Of a DNA stretch of 64,000 bases, positions 55,266 through 64,000 are shown one piece after another. The notes below the pieces were generated by a model, which did no database searches, had not been told where the DNA came from, and saw only the letters and a list, made by a program, of their open reading frames with translations. Position numbers and translations under genes: made by a program. Within the stretch, counting starts at the first letter, position 1, and each line of letters opens with the position of its first letter. This DNA is from Parabacteroides hominis (lineage in GTDB: Bacteria; Bacteroidota; Bacteroidia; Bacteroidales; Tannerellaceae): positions 1 to 64,000 of the forward strand of contig NZ_JACOOJ010000003.1 of NCBI RefSeq assembly GCF_014287585.1, given 5' to 3'.

Positions 55266-56309
55266 TTACCTTGACACTCGTCCTGAAGCATCGCCACCCA
55301 TCAGTTTCTCAACTTCATCGACAGTCACTTGGTTGAAGTCGCCGTAGATCGTGTGTTTCAGGCAAGAAGCTGCAACAGCGAAATCGAGTGCTTTCTGGTC
55401 GTCTGTCGTATAAGTCAGCAGGCCGTAGATCAAACCACCCATGAACGAGTCGCCGCCGCCTACACGGTCAACGATATGCGTAATGTCGTAACGGCGGGAC
55501 TGGTACAGTTTGCCGTCGGCATAGAGAACACCGCCCCACGTATTGTGGTTTGCATTGATGGCGCCGCGCAATGTGATGATCACTTTCTTTGCACGCGGGA
55601 ATTTAGCCATCAGCTGTGTGCATACGGATTCGAATTCGGCAGCGTTCACTTCACCGTTCGTGGCTGTCACGTCGAAACCTTCCGGTTTGATGCCGAATAC
55701 CTTTTCTGCGTCCTCTTCATTGCCTAAGATTACATCGCAACCGGCAACCAGTTCCGGCATCACTTCAGAGGCGGTTTTGCCATATTTCCACAGGTTCTTG
55801 CGGTAATTAATGTCGCATGATACGGGGATACCCATACGGTTTGCCACCTGGATAGCTTCGAGGCAAGCATCTGCCGCACCCTGTGAAATGGCTGGTGTAA
55901 TGCCTGTCCAGTGGAACCAGGATGCATCTTTGAATACTTCTTCCCAGTTGACCATTCCCGGCTGGATTTCGGAGATAGCCGAATGAGCGCGGTCATAGAC
56001 GACTTTACTGGCACGGGCTACAGCACCTGTTTCCAGGAAATAGATGCCCAAGCGGTCGCCGCCGTAAACGATGTGGGAAGTCCCTACACCATATTTACGC
56101 AGGTCCATTACGCAAGCACGCGCAATGTCGTTTTTAGGCAAACGGGTTACAAACTCGGTTGCAATGCCATAGTTAGCCAGTGATACAGCTACGTTTGCTT
56201 CACCGCCACCAAAGGTAGCATTCAATTTATCACTCTGACAAAAACGGAGATAGTCTGGTGTGGCCAGTCTAAGCATGATTTCTCCAAAGGTTATTACTTT
56301 TTTATCCAT
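55266..56309 (-). CDS. kdgK: 2-dehydro-3-deoxygluconokinase (PfkB family)
   Basis: 347 aa sugar kinase. The PfkB start (VITFGEIMLRLATPDYLRF, GGGEANVAVSLANYG) and the ATP/catalytic motif VDRVGGGDSFMGGLIYGL with its base Asp are intact. Context with eda and uxaC supports KDG as substrate; other PfkB sugars are possible. A palindromic terminator upstream separates it from the sulfatase gene, so the trio kdgK-eda-uxaC is probably its own unit. Confidence 0.92.
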   Translation of the reverse strand: MDKKVITFGEIMLRLATPDYLRFCQSDKLNATFGGGEANVAVSLANYGIATEFVTRLPKNDIARACVMDLRKYGVGTSHIVYGGDRLGIYFLETGAVARASKVVYDRAHSAISEIQPGMVNWEEVFKDASWFHWTGITPAISQGAADACLEAIQVANRMGIPVSCDINYRKNLWKYGKTASEVMPELVAGCDVILGNEEDAEKVFGIKPEGFDVTATNGEVNAAEFESVCTQLMAKFPRAKKVIITLRGAINANHNTWGGVLYADGKLYQSRRYDITHIVDRVGGGDSFMGGLIYGLLTYTTDDQKALDFAVAASCLKHTIYGDFNQVTVDEVEKLMGGDASGRVSR

Positions 56310-56347
56310 ATCAATGGTTTATAATGTGTTCAGACCACAAAAATAGA

Positions 56348-56367
56348 GGTTTATTTTTAAATAAACC
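56348..56367 (-). terminator. Terminator between the sulfatase gene and kdgK
   Basis: GGTTTATT (56348-56355) pairs with AATAAACC (56360-56367) around a 4-nt loop. On the minus strand the stem is followed by TCTATTTTT, a good intrinsic terminator. Confidence 0.7.
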
Positions 56368-56389
56368 CTTTGTGTGCGCGAAAACATAG

Positions 56390-57832
56390 TTAAAAACTGA
56401 AATTATTCCAGAAAGTAGATGTGTCATTTGTTTCCTTGCATTGTTCGGTCATCTTTTCGCGAAGACGCTGGATTGTTTTCCCGTATTTCTTTTGTCCGCT
56501 GAGGTCGTTCATTTCCCAAGGATCGTCTTTCAGATTGAATAACTGGGTCGTGCGTTCTCCGTTTACGTGATATTCAATCAGCTTCCAGGTCCCGTCGGAA
56601 ATGCCGCGTTGATTATCCATATAGCTGTAGTAGAGGCGGTCACGGGCAGGTTCTTTCCCTTCCAGGGAGGAAAGCAGGCTGACACCGTCTACCGATCGGG
56701 GCACAGGCAGTTGGAGCATGTCGCAAAGGGTCGGGAATACGTCTATCAGGTAGCAGAGGTCTGCTGTTTCTTTACCGATGTGCTGTGCGGCTGCCTTGAT
56801 CATCAAAGGAACGCCGACGCTATGTTCGTATACGTTCTGTTTACCCATCAGACCGTGTTGCCCGACCGCCAACCCGTTGTCTCCTGCAAATACGATGATT
56901 GTGTTTTCGTATATACCGTTATCTTTCAGTGTTTGGATAATGTCGCCTACACGTTTGTCCACATGGGAGATCATGGCATAGTATTCCTGGATATGCTTTT
57001 TGATTTCGTCCGGACGGCGGGGAATGGCAGCCAGTACCTCGTCACGTATTTCCAATTCTCCGTTATCGAACGGATGCTTTTCCATAAAGTTGGGTGGAAG
57101 TTGTATTTGGCTCTGATCGTAAAGCTGCATATATTCATCCGGCATGCTCCGGGGATCATGGGGAGACATATAGGCTACCGACAGGAAGAACGGTTGTTTT
57201 TTATCTTTTTGCTGTTGAATATATTCGACGGCTTCATGGGTAAAAATATCTACGGAATGCTTTCCCGAATACATATATTCTCCCTTCTCATATTCGACCT
57301 TGTTCGATTTTGCCTGGTTACGGATGACCGGGCGGCGTTTCCCGTAATTCATATCTGCGTGATAATCATACAAGGGGACATTCCAGTGATCCCACATGCC
57401 TCCGAAAAAGATTGCTTTTCCGTCTTTGAAGCAACGGTTCAGAGCTTCATAGCTACTGTGCCATTTACCGGTATGGAAAGTGTTGTAGCCGGCTTCCTGC
57501 AGGGCTTCACCTATCATCGTGTGTGAATCCGGGATTGTTGCTCCCTGTTTTTCGAGGTTGTAAAGATACTTTCCGGTCATCAGCATGGCCCGGCTCGGCA
57601 TACTGACGGCTCCGGATGTTCCGCCCATGATATGGGCGTTGGTAAATACGGTACTTTCTCCTGCCAACTTGGACAAGTTGGGCGTTTGAACTTGTTCTTT
57701 TCCTAAAAAGTCCATTCCTGAAGCCCGCATGTCGTCGGCAAGGATCAAAATGATATTGGGCGTTTTATCCGCTGCCAGCGAACTGGCAACAGATAAAAAA
57801 GAAGCTCCGATCAATGATAATGCTTGTTTCAT
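56390..57832 (-). CDS. S-type sulfatase, exported
   Basis: 480 aa. A signal peptide (about 1-20) precedes the S1-family alkaline-phosphatase fold. Metal ligands are in ILADDMR. The modified residue is S77 in SMPSRAMLMTG, the serine-type motif (SxPSR) that needs an anaerobic sulfatase-maturing enzyme, not encoded here. FHTGKWH and FAGDNGLAVGQHGLMGK complete the site. It removes sulfate from a glycan in the periplasm; with the GH95 gene 10 bp upstream it belongs to PUL 4. Sugar and position specificity cannot be read. Confidence 0.93.
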   Translation of the reverse strand: MKQALSLIGASFLSVASSLAADKTPNIILILADDMRASGMDFLGKEQVQTPNLSKLAGESTVFTNAHIMGGTSGAVSMPSRAMLMTGKYLYNLEKQGATIPDSHTMIGEALQEAGYNTFHTGKWHSSYEALNRCFKDGKAIFFGGMWDHWNVPLYDYHADMNYGKRRPVIRNQAKSNKVEYEKGEYMYSGKHSVDIFTHEAVEYIQQQKDKKQPFFLSVAYMSPHDPRSMPDEYMQLYDQSQIQLPPNFMEKHPFDNGELEIRDEVLAAIPRRPDEIKKHIQEYYAMISHVDKRVGDIIQTLKDNGIYENTIIVFAGDNGLAVGQHGLMGKQNVYEHSVGVPLMIKAAAQHIGKETADLCYLIDVFPTLCDMLQLPVPRSVDGVSLLSSLEGKEPARDRLYYSYMDNQRGISDGTWKLIEYHVNGERTTQLFNLKDDPWEMNDLSGQKKYGKTIQRLREKMTEQCKETNDTSTFWNNFSF

Positions 57833-57842
57833 TTCTCTGTGT

Positions 57843-60383
57843 TTATTGTGTGATTAGGTAAGTTCCGTCTTTTTGCGTGTCGAATGTCGCCTGGAAATAT
57901 TCTTTACCGTTTGACCGGACCGGTGCGGATGTGGCTATGGTCTTACCGTCCGACTTAACCGTGAAAGCTTGTCCGGCACGCAGCGTGCAGCTTTTCCCCG
58001 ACAGCGAACGGATATTGGCTTCTGTCAATTTTCCATCCTTCCAGTTCATCGCGATCTCGAAGTTGCCCCGTGCCTTCAGACCGGAAACAGAGCCTTCCGC
58101 CCATACGTCGGGCAAAGCAGGCAACAGATGAATGTATCCGGCATGGCTTTGCAACAATATTTCAACGACACCTGCCGTATAACCGAAGTTCCCGTCGATC
58201 TGGAAAGGGGGGTGTGCACACAATAAATTGCGGAAGAGTCCTCCTCCTTTATGTGCACTGTTTCCGAATCCGACGGGATTGAACAGGTTGGCAATGATCT
58301 TGTAAGCATGATTGCCATCCATCAGGCGCGCCCAGCAGTTTATTTTCCAGCCCATCGACCAGCCGGAAGCCAGATCGCCCCGCAGTTCGAGCGTTTTACG
58401 GACTGCATTAAACAATTCCGGTGTTTTGTCCGGTGTGATCTGGTCGCTCGGATGGAAACCGTACAGATGGGAGAAGTGGCGATGTTGAGGTTCCCGTTCC
58501 TTGAAGTCATACATCCATTCCTGCAACTGTCCGCGTTCCCCGATTTGATAGGGTAGCAAGCGTGCCAGTTTGTCTTTCAATTCGTTGCGTAACGGTTCGT
58601 CCAGGTTGAACATTTCCGAAGCTTCGATTGTACGGGTAAAAGTTTCACGGATGATCGCCATGTCCATTGTCGGGCCCATGCTCATAGCTGCCGTTTGCCC
58701 GTCTTCTGTGACGAAACTGTTTTCCGGGGAGACACCGACCGGAGTCACCAAATGCCCGTTTCCGTCCTCGATCAGCCAGTCGGCAAAGAACTCGGCGGCT
58801 CCTTTCATCAGAGGATAAGCTTCATTTTTGAGGAATGCTTCGTCTTGTGTGAATTGATAGTGTTCCCATAGGTGGCTGCATAGCCAGCCTTGCACCATCG
58901 GCCAGAAAGAGGCTGTCGGCACGTTGTCGTTCGGCAGTGATTCCCGCCAGATAGAAGTGTTATGATGGGCAACCCAACCCCGACGGTTGTACATGTTCCG
59001 GGCTGTCTCGGCTCCGGATACCGCCAGTTCCCGGATCATCCGGAACAGAGGTTGCTGGCATTCCGACAGGTTTGTCAGCTCGGCAGGCCAGTAGTTCATC
59101 TCCGTGTTGATGTTGATCGTGTAACCGCAATTCCAGGCCGGGATCGTGTCTTTGTTCCACATCCCTTGCAGGTTCAAAGGTTGCCCGCCTGGGCGCGATC
59201 CGCTGATCATCAGGTAACGGCCGAACTGGAACAGGAGGGCTGCCAGGGCGGGATCGGCTGTTTGGGCGAATTGTTCGAGCCTTTTGTCGGTCGGCATCGC
59301 CTTTTGTTCGGGCGAAGAAACCAGTTCGAAATCGACTCGGTCGAACAGGGAACGGTAATCTTCCGTATGGCGTTGTTTCAGTGTTTGATAGTCATAGGAA
59401 AGGGCTTTTTCCAGAATACCGGCTGCTTTGGCCGAAGGATCGATACCTTCCTTGCTCGGACTCTTGTCGAAACCGTTGAAGCTGGTTGCCATGCTGAGTA
59501 CGAAATAGACTTCATCCGTGTCGTACACATGGATACCGGAGTCGGTAATCTCACATTTCCCGTCTTTCGGGAAGACAGGTTTCAACTGGGCTTCGAAGAA
59601 CATCCCTTTCCCGTCGATCTCGTCACCGTAAAGCATCCGTTTGTCGAACTTGCGTTTGCCGTTTGCATCGTAGAGTTCAGGGTGTTTGTATTGGTCGCCC
59701 CATTGTTCGATTTGCTCGAATGTGCGCCGTTCCACATAGCCGGGAGCCTGTCCGTGAAGGATCAGACGGTCGTCAGTCCCTTTTTGCAGGGCTGTCGGAT
59801 GGGGTGAAGTGAAATCGAGCGAGATGTCGATACCGTCCGGAGTGTTGCTTTTCAGTCGCATGACGATCACGTCGTCCGGATGGGAGGCAAACACTTCCCG
59901 TTCGTAATGCGTTCCGTTCTGTTCGTAGGCGGTTGTAGCGACGGCATCCGAGATATTCAGTGTCCGTTTATATTGGTTGGCCTCTCCCTGTTTGTTGTTT
60001 TGGATATGCAAGTCTCCGAACGGCTGGTAATACTGGTGCAGGCGTCCGAGCCAGTTCTTGCAGACCAGGTCGGAAACTTCCGTATATTTTCCGGCTTTCA
60101 TCAGCCTGACCACTTTGTCGAACATTTCCGGCGTTATTTTTACGTCTTTGAAAACGACCGACGGTTCCCCGCTGTATAATGTGTTTTCGTTCAGTTGAAG
60201 TTGTTCTTTGCAGGCTCCTCCGAAAACCATTGCTCCCGCCCGGCCGTTCCCGATGGGGAGTGCCTCGTCCCAGTTTTGGGCAGGCTTGTCGTACCACAAG
60301 GTGAGCGGTGCTTTTGAGGGTGTTCCCGTGCACGCGGCCAGCAACAAGAATGAGATCAGATAAGAAATAATGCGCATATACAT
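57843..60383 (-). CDS. GH95 family alpha-L-fucosidase/galactosidase, lipoprotein
   Basis: 846 aa. From M1 the lipobox LAAC gives lipidated C18; the third residue is also Met. The N-terminal GH95 domain begins PLTLWYDKPAQNWDEALPIGNGRAGAMV (in parts). The (alpha/alpha)6 barrel has YTININTEMNYWPAELTN (the two catalytic-site Asn), GVSPENSF (candidate acid Glu) and FQIDGNFG (Asp), matching the residues known from bifidobacterial GH95. It cleaves terminal alpha-1,2-linked fucose or related L-galactose by inversion. It precedes the sulfatase gene by 10 bp. Confidence 0.93.
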   Translation of the reverse strand: MYMRIISYLISFLLLAACTGTPSKAPLTLWYDKPAQNWDEALPIGNGRAGAMVFGGACKEQLQLNENTLYSGEPSVVFKDVKITPEMFDKVVRLMKAGKYTEVSDLVCKNWLGRLHQYYQPFGDLHIQNNKQGEANQYKRTLNISDAVATTAYEQNGTHYEREVFASHPDDVIVMRLKSNTPDGIDISLDFTSPHPTALQKGTDDRLILHGQAPGYVERRTFEQIEQWGDQYKHPELYDANGKRKFDKRMLYGDEIDGKGMFFEAQLKPVFPKDGKCEITDSGIHVYDTDEVYFVLSMATSFNGFDKSPSKEGIDPSAKAAGILEKALSYDYQTLKQRHTEDYRSLFDRVDFELVSSPEQKAMPTDKRLEQFAQTADPALAALLFQFGRYLMISGSRPGGQPLNLQGMWNKDTIPAWNCGYTININTEMNYWPAELTNLSECQQPLFRMIRELAVSGAETARNMYNRRGWVAHHNTSIWRESLPNDNVPTASFWPMVQGWLCSHLWEHYQFTQDEAFLKNEAYPLMKGAAEFFADWLIEDGNGHLVTPVGVSPENSFVTEDGQTAAMSMGPTMDMAIIRETFTRTIEASEMFNLDEPLRNELKDKLARLLPYQIGERGQLQEWMYDFKEREPQHRHFSHLYGFHPSDQITPDKTPELFNAVRKTLELRGDLASGWSMGWKINCWARLMDGNHAYKIIANLFNPVGFGNSAHKGGGLFRNLLCAHPPFQIDGNFGYTAGVVEILLQSHAGYIHLLPALPDVWAEGSVSGLKARGNFEIAMNWKDGKLTEANIRSLSGKSCTLRAGQAFTVKSDGKTIATSAPVRSNGKEYFQATFDTQKDGTYLITQ

Positions 60384-60404
60384 GGTATTTTAAGATTATA
60401 CAAA

Positions 60405-60447
60405 AAAGTGTCCGGATGCAAAGATATGCAATTCATCCGGACACTTT
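60405..60447 (-). terminator. Strong hairpin between susD and GH95 gene, PUL 4
   Basis: AAAGTGTCCGGATG (60405-60418) and CATCCGGACACTTT (60434-60447) form a perfect 14-bp stem with a 15-nt loop, followed on the minus strand by TTTTTTG. It lies inside the presumed operon, 16 bp after the susD stop. Confidence 0.75.
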
Positions 60448-60463
60448 AAAGATTTAAAATGAA

Positions 60464-62173
60464 TTAATATCCCGGATTTTGTTCGATCGTGGCATATACG
60501 TTCCGTTCGATTTCAGAGTAGGGGATTGGCCAGAGATTGTGATAATCCTCGATTGTCAAACCAGTTTTAGGATTATACTTACGGTTTCTCTCTGCCAGTT
60601 TACCCATTCTGCACAGTGTAAGCATTCGCAATTCTTCACCGTATAGTTCACGCATACGTTCATCAAGCAGGAAGTCTATATTTACTTCGGAAGGCTCGAT
60701 CGGATTGGCATTTGCTCTTGCCCGGATCGTATTGATATCTGCGGCTGCATTAGCCAAATCCCCTTTCTTTATATAGGCTTCAGCTCGGAGAAGGTAAGTT
60801 TCTGCCAAACGAAACATATATTCGTCTTTGTAATTACTGTTTGCGCTGTTGATCAGAAGGTGTTCTCCGAATGGAGTTATCAATGGATTACCGGTTGCAT
60901 CTACTTGATATAATTCTTCAGGGAAATTTCCGATCCTGGAGAATTTGGTTATTAATGGAAACCATTGCCGTATAGAATCGACTTGTTTATAGTAACCGTC
61001 TTTCACCATCCATTGCCCGAAAGCGGGGGATGCCGGATTATCGATTTGCAGATCTCTCGTTATATTGTATGTCGAGTTTCGAATGTCCTGATCAGATCCT
61101 TTGGACCATAAAGTATTGAAAAAATAGTCCGTTGGTTGTATCCAACCAATTCCGCGTCCGCCTTTTGCATCTGTTACTCCCATAAAAGCCGTAGTTTTCA
61201 CATCGACTCCTGCCTCATCTTTAGCTGTAATCTGGATATTTTGGTAGTAAGGAATGATAGCCCAAGGCATATTATAGGCTGTTTTTGAACCTGCGTTCAG
61301 ATAATCATATTGTAAAACCCATAAACTCTCCTTATTCCCGCTGCTACGATTCTGATTGTTTAATCGGAATAGATCCCAGTATACATCTCCTTCTTCATTC
61401 GCTCTTGAACCGAAGCGATTTGTCATCAGAGCCATTGCCGGGTAGTTGATGACGGCTGTCGCTGTTTGAATCGCTTCGTCATATTTATTCTGGCAAATGT
61501 AAATTTCTGAAAGTAAATGTCGGGCTACTTGTTTGCTGATTTTTCCGTCTTTTACAGCATCAATATCCGGTAATAAAGTGATGGCTTCTTCCAGATCTTT
61601 TCTGATCTGCTCATACACTTCTTCTCTGGAAGCTCTGACATAATCCCGGCGAGGAGTCGAGACCTCTTCAAGAATCAGAGGAACTCCTCCGAACAGATTC
61701 GCAAGCATTCGATATGAGAATCCTCTGAAGAATAAAGCTTCTCCACGAATAACTTTAGCCTCCTCTTCAGGAACTGCAGTGGCGTTTGGAAGACGGCTTA
61801 ATATTACATTTGCATTTGAAATGACGATATATACTTGTTTCCAAACGTTCGCCGGGACGCTGAATGTAGGAACCATTACGTTTTTATAATCATTCAATTT
61901 AGCTGCTTTGTAATAGTCCGTGGCATTAAATGCGAAATCTGTTGCATAATGAAATGCAAAACGTGTATCGGGGTCTAATTCCCATTGTTGGTATCTTACC
62001 CGGTTGTACAAATAATTCAAGGAAGATTGGAAATGGGCACTTGTTTCCATTGAGTTTTCCGGAGAGTAAAAATCTTTCGGCTCCTCTTTCAGAAAATCGT
62101 TTTCGTTACAAGATGATAAGGTGGCAAATGCTGCTAAAATCGCAATGCCGTATTTAATTGATTTCATGTTCAT
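60464..62173 (-). CDS. SusD-like surface lipoprotein, PUL 4
   Basis: 569 aa (567 from M3). The lipobox LSSC gives lipidated C22 followed by NENDFLKEEP. The helical core is seen in IRGEALFFRGFSYRMLANLFGGVPLI and the conserved end in NIDFLLDERMRELYGEELRMLTLCRMG (in parts), ending IEQNPGY. It starts 6 bp after susC. It captures the PUL 4 glycan at the surface. Confidence 0.95.
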   Translation of the reverse strand: MNMKSIKYGIAILAAFATLSSCNENDFLKEEPKDFYSPENSMETSAHFQSSLNYLYNRVRYQQWELDPDTRFAFHYATDFAFNATDYYKAAKLNDYKNVMVPTFSVPANVWKQVYIVISNANVILSRLPNATAVPEEEAKVIRGEALFFRGFSYRMLANLFGGVPLILEEVSTPRRDYVRASREEVYEQIRKDLEEAITLLPDIDAVKDGKISKQVARHLLSEIYICQNKYDEAIQTATAVINYPAMALMTNRFGSRANEEGDVYWDLFRLNNQNRSSGNKESLWVLQYDYLNAGSKTAYNMPWAIIPYYQNIQITAKDEAGVDVKTTAFMGVTDAKGGRGIGWIQPTDYFFNTLWSKGSDQDIRNSTYNITRDLQIDNPASPAFGQWMVKDGYYKQVDSIRQWFPLITKFSRIGNFPEELYQVDATGNPLITPFGEHLLINSANSNYKDEYMFRLAETYLLRAEAYIKKGDLANAAADINTIRARANANPIEPSEVNIDFLLDERMRELYGEELRMLTLCRMGKLAERNRKYNPKTGLTIEDYHNLWPIPYSEIERNVYATIEQNPGY

Positions 62174-62179
62174 TCGTTA

Positions 62180-64000
62180 TTAAAATTCAAGATTAAGACC
62201 TACGGAATAGCTTCTCATAACCGGATATTTGTTGGAAACCAAGCCTGTTCCGGTTTCCGGATCCCAGCCGTCCCAATCAGTAAAGGTAAGCAGGTTCTTT
62301 CCTGTTACATACAGTTTGAGCCGGCTTACTTTGAACTTGTTCAGGAATGCAGACGGTACATTGTAAGAGATCGTAACATCCTGCAGACGGACGAAGCTGC
62401 GTTGTACATACGGGGAGAATCCGTAGCTACCCAATGCCTGAGTATAATAACCCAACTGGCGGTAACGCGCATTCGGATTTTCCGGAGTCCAGTAATCGAA
62501 ATTGAACAGGTTGTTCTGATAGATATTATCCGGATTGGGTAAATCTTTTCCCGGCTGGCCGTAATAATAATTTTTTCCTCCCTGAATCGAGTTGATCAAG
62601 AACTTTAATTCCCAGTTTTTGTAGCGGAAAGAGTTTTGTATGCTGAACCGGTATGCAGGATCTTCATATCCGATGATTATACGGTCTTTATCTGCTGAAT
62701 ATTTTCCGTCACCATCTACATCTTGCACTTTATAGGTCCCGTATTCAAAGCCTTCAGGTATCAAACCGGCTTGCTTGTCGGCAAGTTGCCACATACCGAT
62801 GATATTATAATCGTAACATACTCCGTAAGGATGATTGATGAAAATTTTATTGGCCGTCAGGTCGTCTTCTTTTCCGTCTCCGTCGGCATCGATACCTAAA
62901 ATACTGACAACTTTATTGCGGTTACGGGAGAAATTGAACGTTACATCCCAACTGAAATCCTTTGTTTCGATAGCCACACCTGTTACGGACATTTCAAAGC
63001 CACGGTTTCTCATTTTACCTATGTTCGACGAGATCTTATCCAAACCGTTGATTTGCGGAATATTGATGTCGTACAGCAGGTTGTTCGTCTGTGACAGGTA
63101 ATATTCCATATTGCCGAAGATGCGTCCGTTCAAGGCACTGAAATCCAAACCGACGTTGAATGTGTTCGTCGTTTCCCATTTCAGATCGGCATTGGCAAGC
63201 GACTTGATCCATTGCATCTGTTCTGCATTGGCGCCATCACCGAACAGATATCCGCCGTTGATCGTAGTATTGTCTATGCTGATGCTACCGACACCGGCTC
63301 CCATCTGGGCAAGTGTTTGATAACGACCGACCGTACGATTACCGTTTTGTCCGTAAGATAAACGTAACTTCAAATTCTCCATCCAGTTGATATTGTTTTT
63401 GAAGAAATCCTCTTCACTGATACGCCAAGCCAATGCGGCAGAAGGGAAAACTCCGAACTTATGATTCTTCCCGAACCCGGAAAATCCGTCACGGCGAACA
63501 GTTCCTGTCAGGATATACTTGTCATTATAAGTATAAATGGCACGCAGCATGGTATACAAACTCGATTCTTCCCATGCACCGGATGTTGCTGTCTGTAAGT
63601 CGGCTTGTCCCGTATCCAGCTTGTTGAAGCCTAAAATATCATTGGAGAAGTTGGTTGCTCCAGCCTTTGTCATTTCATACTGTCTCTTTTCGATACCGTA
63701 AACGAAAGTCGCATTAATAGCATGTTTCCCGAATGTATTTTTGTAGGACAGTATATTGTCGACCGTATAATTGTACTGGCTGTTGTTTTCCTTCGAGCCG
63801 GAACCCGTGAAGTTCGCTCCCCATTTGTTGAAATTGTAGATTTTGTTTTCAATCAGGTTCTGCGAGAAATTCATGCGATAGTTCAAACCTTTCAGAAATG
63901 GAAAATCGATATCGGCATAGAAGTTCCCGAACAGATTATAGCGTTTGTTCACATCATCCTGCTGGATTGTCAGTAATGGATTCAATGTGTTTTTGTAGGG
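62180..64000 (-). CDS. SusC-type TonB-dependent transporter, PUL 4 (C-terminal part)
   Basis: About 605 residues of the beta-barrel are present and the frame stays open to the window edge (PYKNTLNPLLTIQQDD). Typical SusC barrel motifs are present (ILTGTVRRDGFSGFGKNHKFGVFPSAALAWRISEE in parts; LKLRLSYGQNGN; a C-terminus ending VGLNLEF). The plug, any STN domain and the start lie outside, so whether PUL 4 uses a FecR switch cannot be seen. It pairs with the adjacent SusD. Confidence 0.93.
   Translation of the reverse strand, partial: PYKNTLNPLLTIQQDDVNKRYNLFGNFYADIDFPFLKGLNYRMNFSQNLIENKIYNFNKWGANFTGSGSKENNSQYNYTVDNILSYKNTFGKHAINATFVYGIEKRQYEMTKAGATNFSNDILGFNKLDTGQADLQTATSGAWEESSLYTMLRAIYTYNDKYILTGTVRRDGFSGFGKNHKFGVFPSAALAWRISEEDFFKNNINWMENLKLRLSYGQNGNRTVGRYQTLAQMGAGVGSISIDNTTINGGYLFGDGANAEQMQWIKSLANADLKWETTNTFNVGLDFSALNGRIFGNMEYYLSQTNNLLYDINIPQINGLDKISSNIGKMRNRGFEMSVTGVAIETKDFSWDVTFNFSRNRNKVVSILGIDADGDGKEDDLTANKIFINHPYGVCYDYNIIGMWQLADKQAGLIPEGFEYGTYKVQDVDGDGKYSADKDRIIIGYEDPAYRFSIQNSFRYKNWELKFLINSIQGGKNYYYGQPGKDLPNPDNIYQNNLFNFDYWTPENPNARYRQLGYYTQALGSYGFSPYVQRSFVRLQDVTISYNVPSAFLNKFKVSRLKLYVTGKNLLTFTDWDGWDPETGTGLVSNKYPVMRSYSVGLNLEF

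Overview
The window looks like the chromosome of a gut or oral Bacteroidales bacterium, most consistent with Parabacteroides (Tannerellaceae). The signs are four SusC/SusD loci with STN-type SusC proteins and ECF-sigma/FecR regulators, promoters of the Bacteroidota form TTTG-N19-TAnnTTTG, a PorW/SprE type IX secretion protein, a type IX cargo, an HU-like protein and an S-type sulfatase. The genus is inferred from content; no rRNA is present.

Layout. 1-552: the end of an IS1182-like element beside tRNA-Pro(GGG). 687-12945: core genes (aroB, alaS, an M23 endopeptidase with a MerR regulator, a DUF3127 protein, then the minus-strand block parA-parB-DUF5683-mltD-relA/spoT). 12946-13702: a gene-free, palindrome-rich gap. 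13703-16076: a small membrane protein and divergent PI-PLC/GDPD-like and calcineurin-like phosphoesterases. 16091-23940: PUL 1 (sigma, FecR, SusC, SusD, beta-propeller glycosidase). 23954-26409: a metal P-type ATPase and a Fur-family regulator sharing palindromic operators. 26495-36500: PUL 2, whose sigma gene is separated from FecR by about 1.9 kb of repeats, followed by SusC, SusD and a Tat-exported Gfo/Idh/MocA protein. 36667-43329: PUL 3 (sigma, FecR, SusC, SusD, no enzyme). 43623-50249: aroA, a small membrane protein, a ZnuB-type permease and porW. 50328-52615: a leucine-rich-repeat type IX cargo and an HU-like protein. 53131-64000 (minus): the uronate genes uxaC, eda and kdgK, then PUL 4 (S-type sulfatase, GH95, SusD, partial SusC).

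How the parts fit. PULs 1-3 have the trans-envelope switch in which an STN-bearing SusC signals through FecR to an ECF sigma factor. PUL 4 encodes GH95 and a sulfatase, pointing to a fucosylated (or galactosylated), sulfated glycan. The next genes catabolise uronic acids but are separated by a terminator. PorW would help export the neighbouring LRR protein.

The most unusual content is non-coding. Intergenic tandem arrays of about 22-bp units, each unit itself a palindrome, occur at 1831, 27444 and 45352 with a shared GGRAAC-N4-GTTTCC consensus; arrays of similar design but different sequence occur at 6513, 13211 and 52698. A second family of 250-290 bp cruciform, MITE-like elements (27095, 46321, with a half copy at 27680) is built around a 20-bp hairpin. 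No single complete novel protein system was recognised. These repeat families, the hairpins placed just after susD, and the phosphodiesterase-PUL cluster are the best leads.
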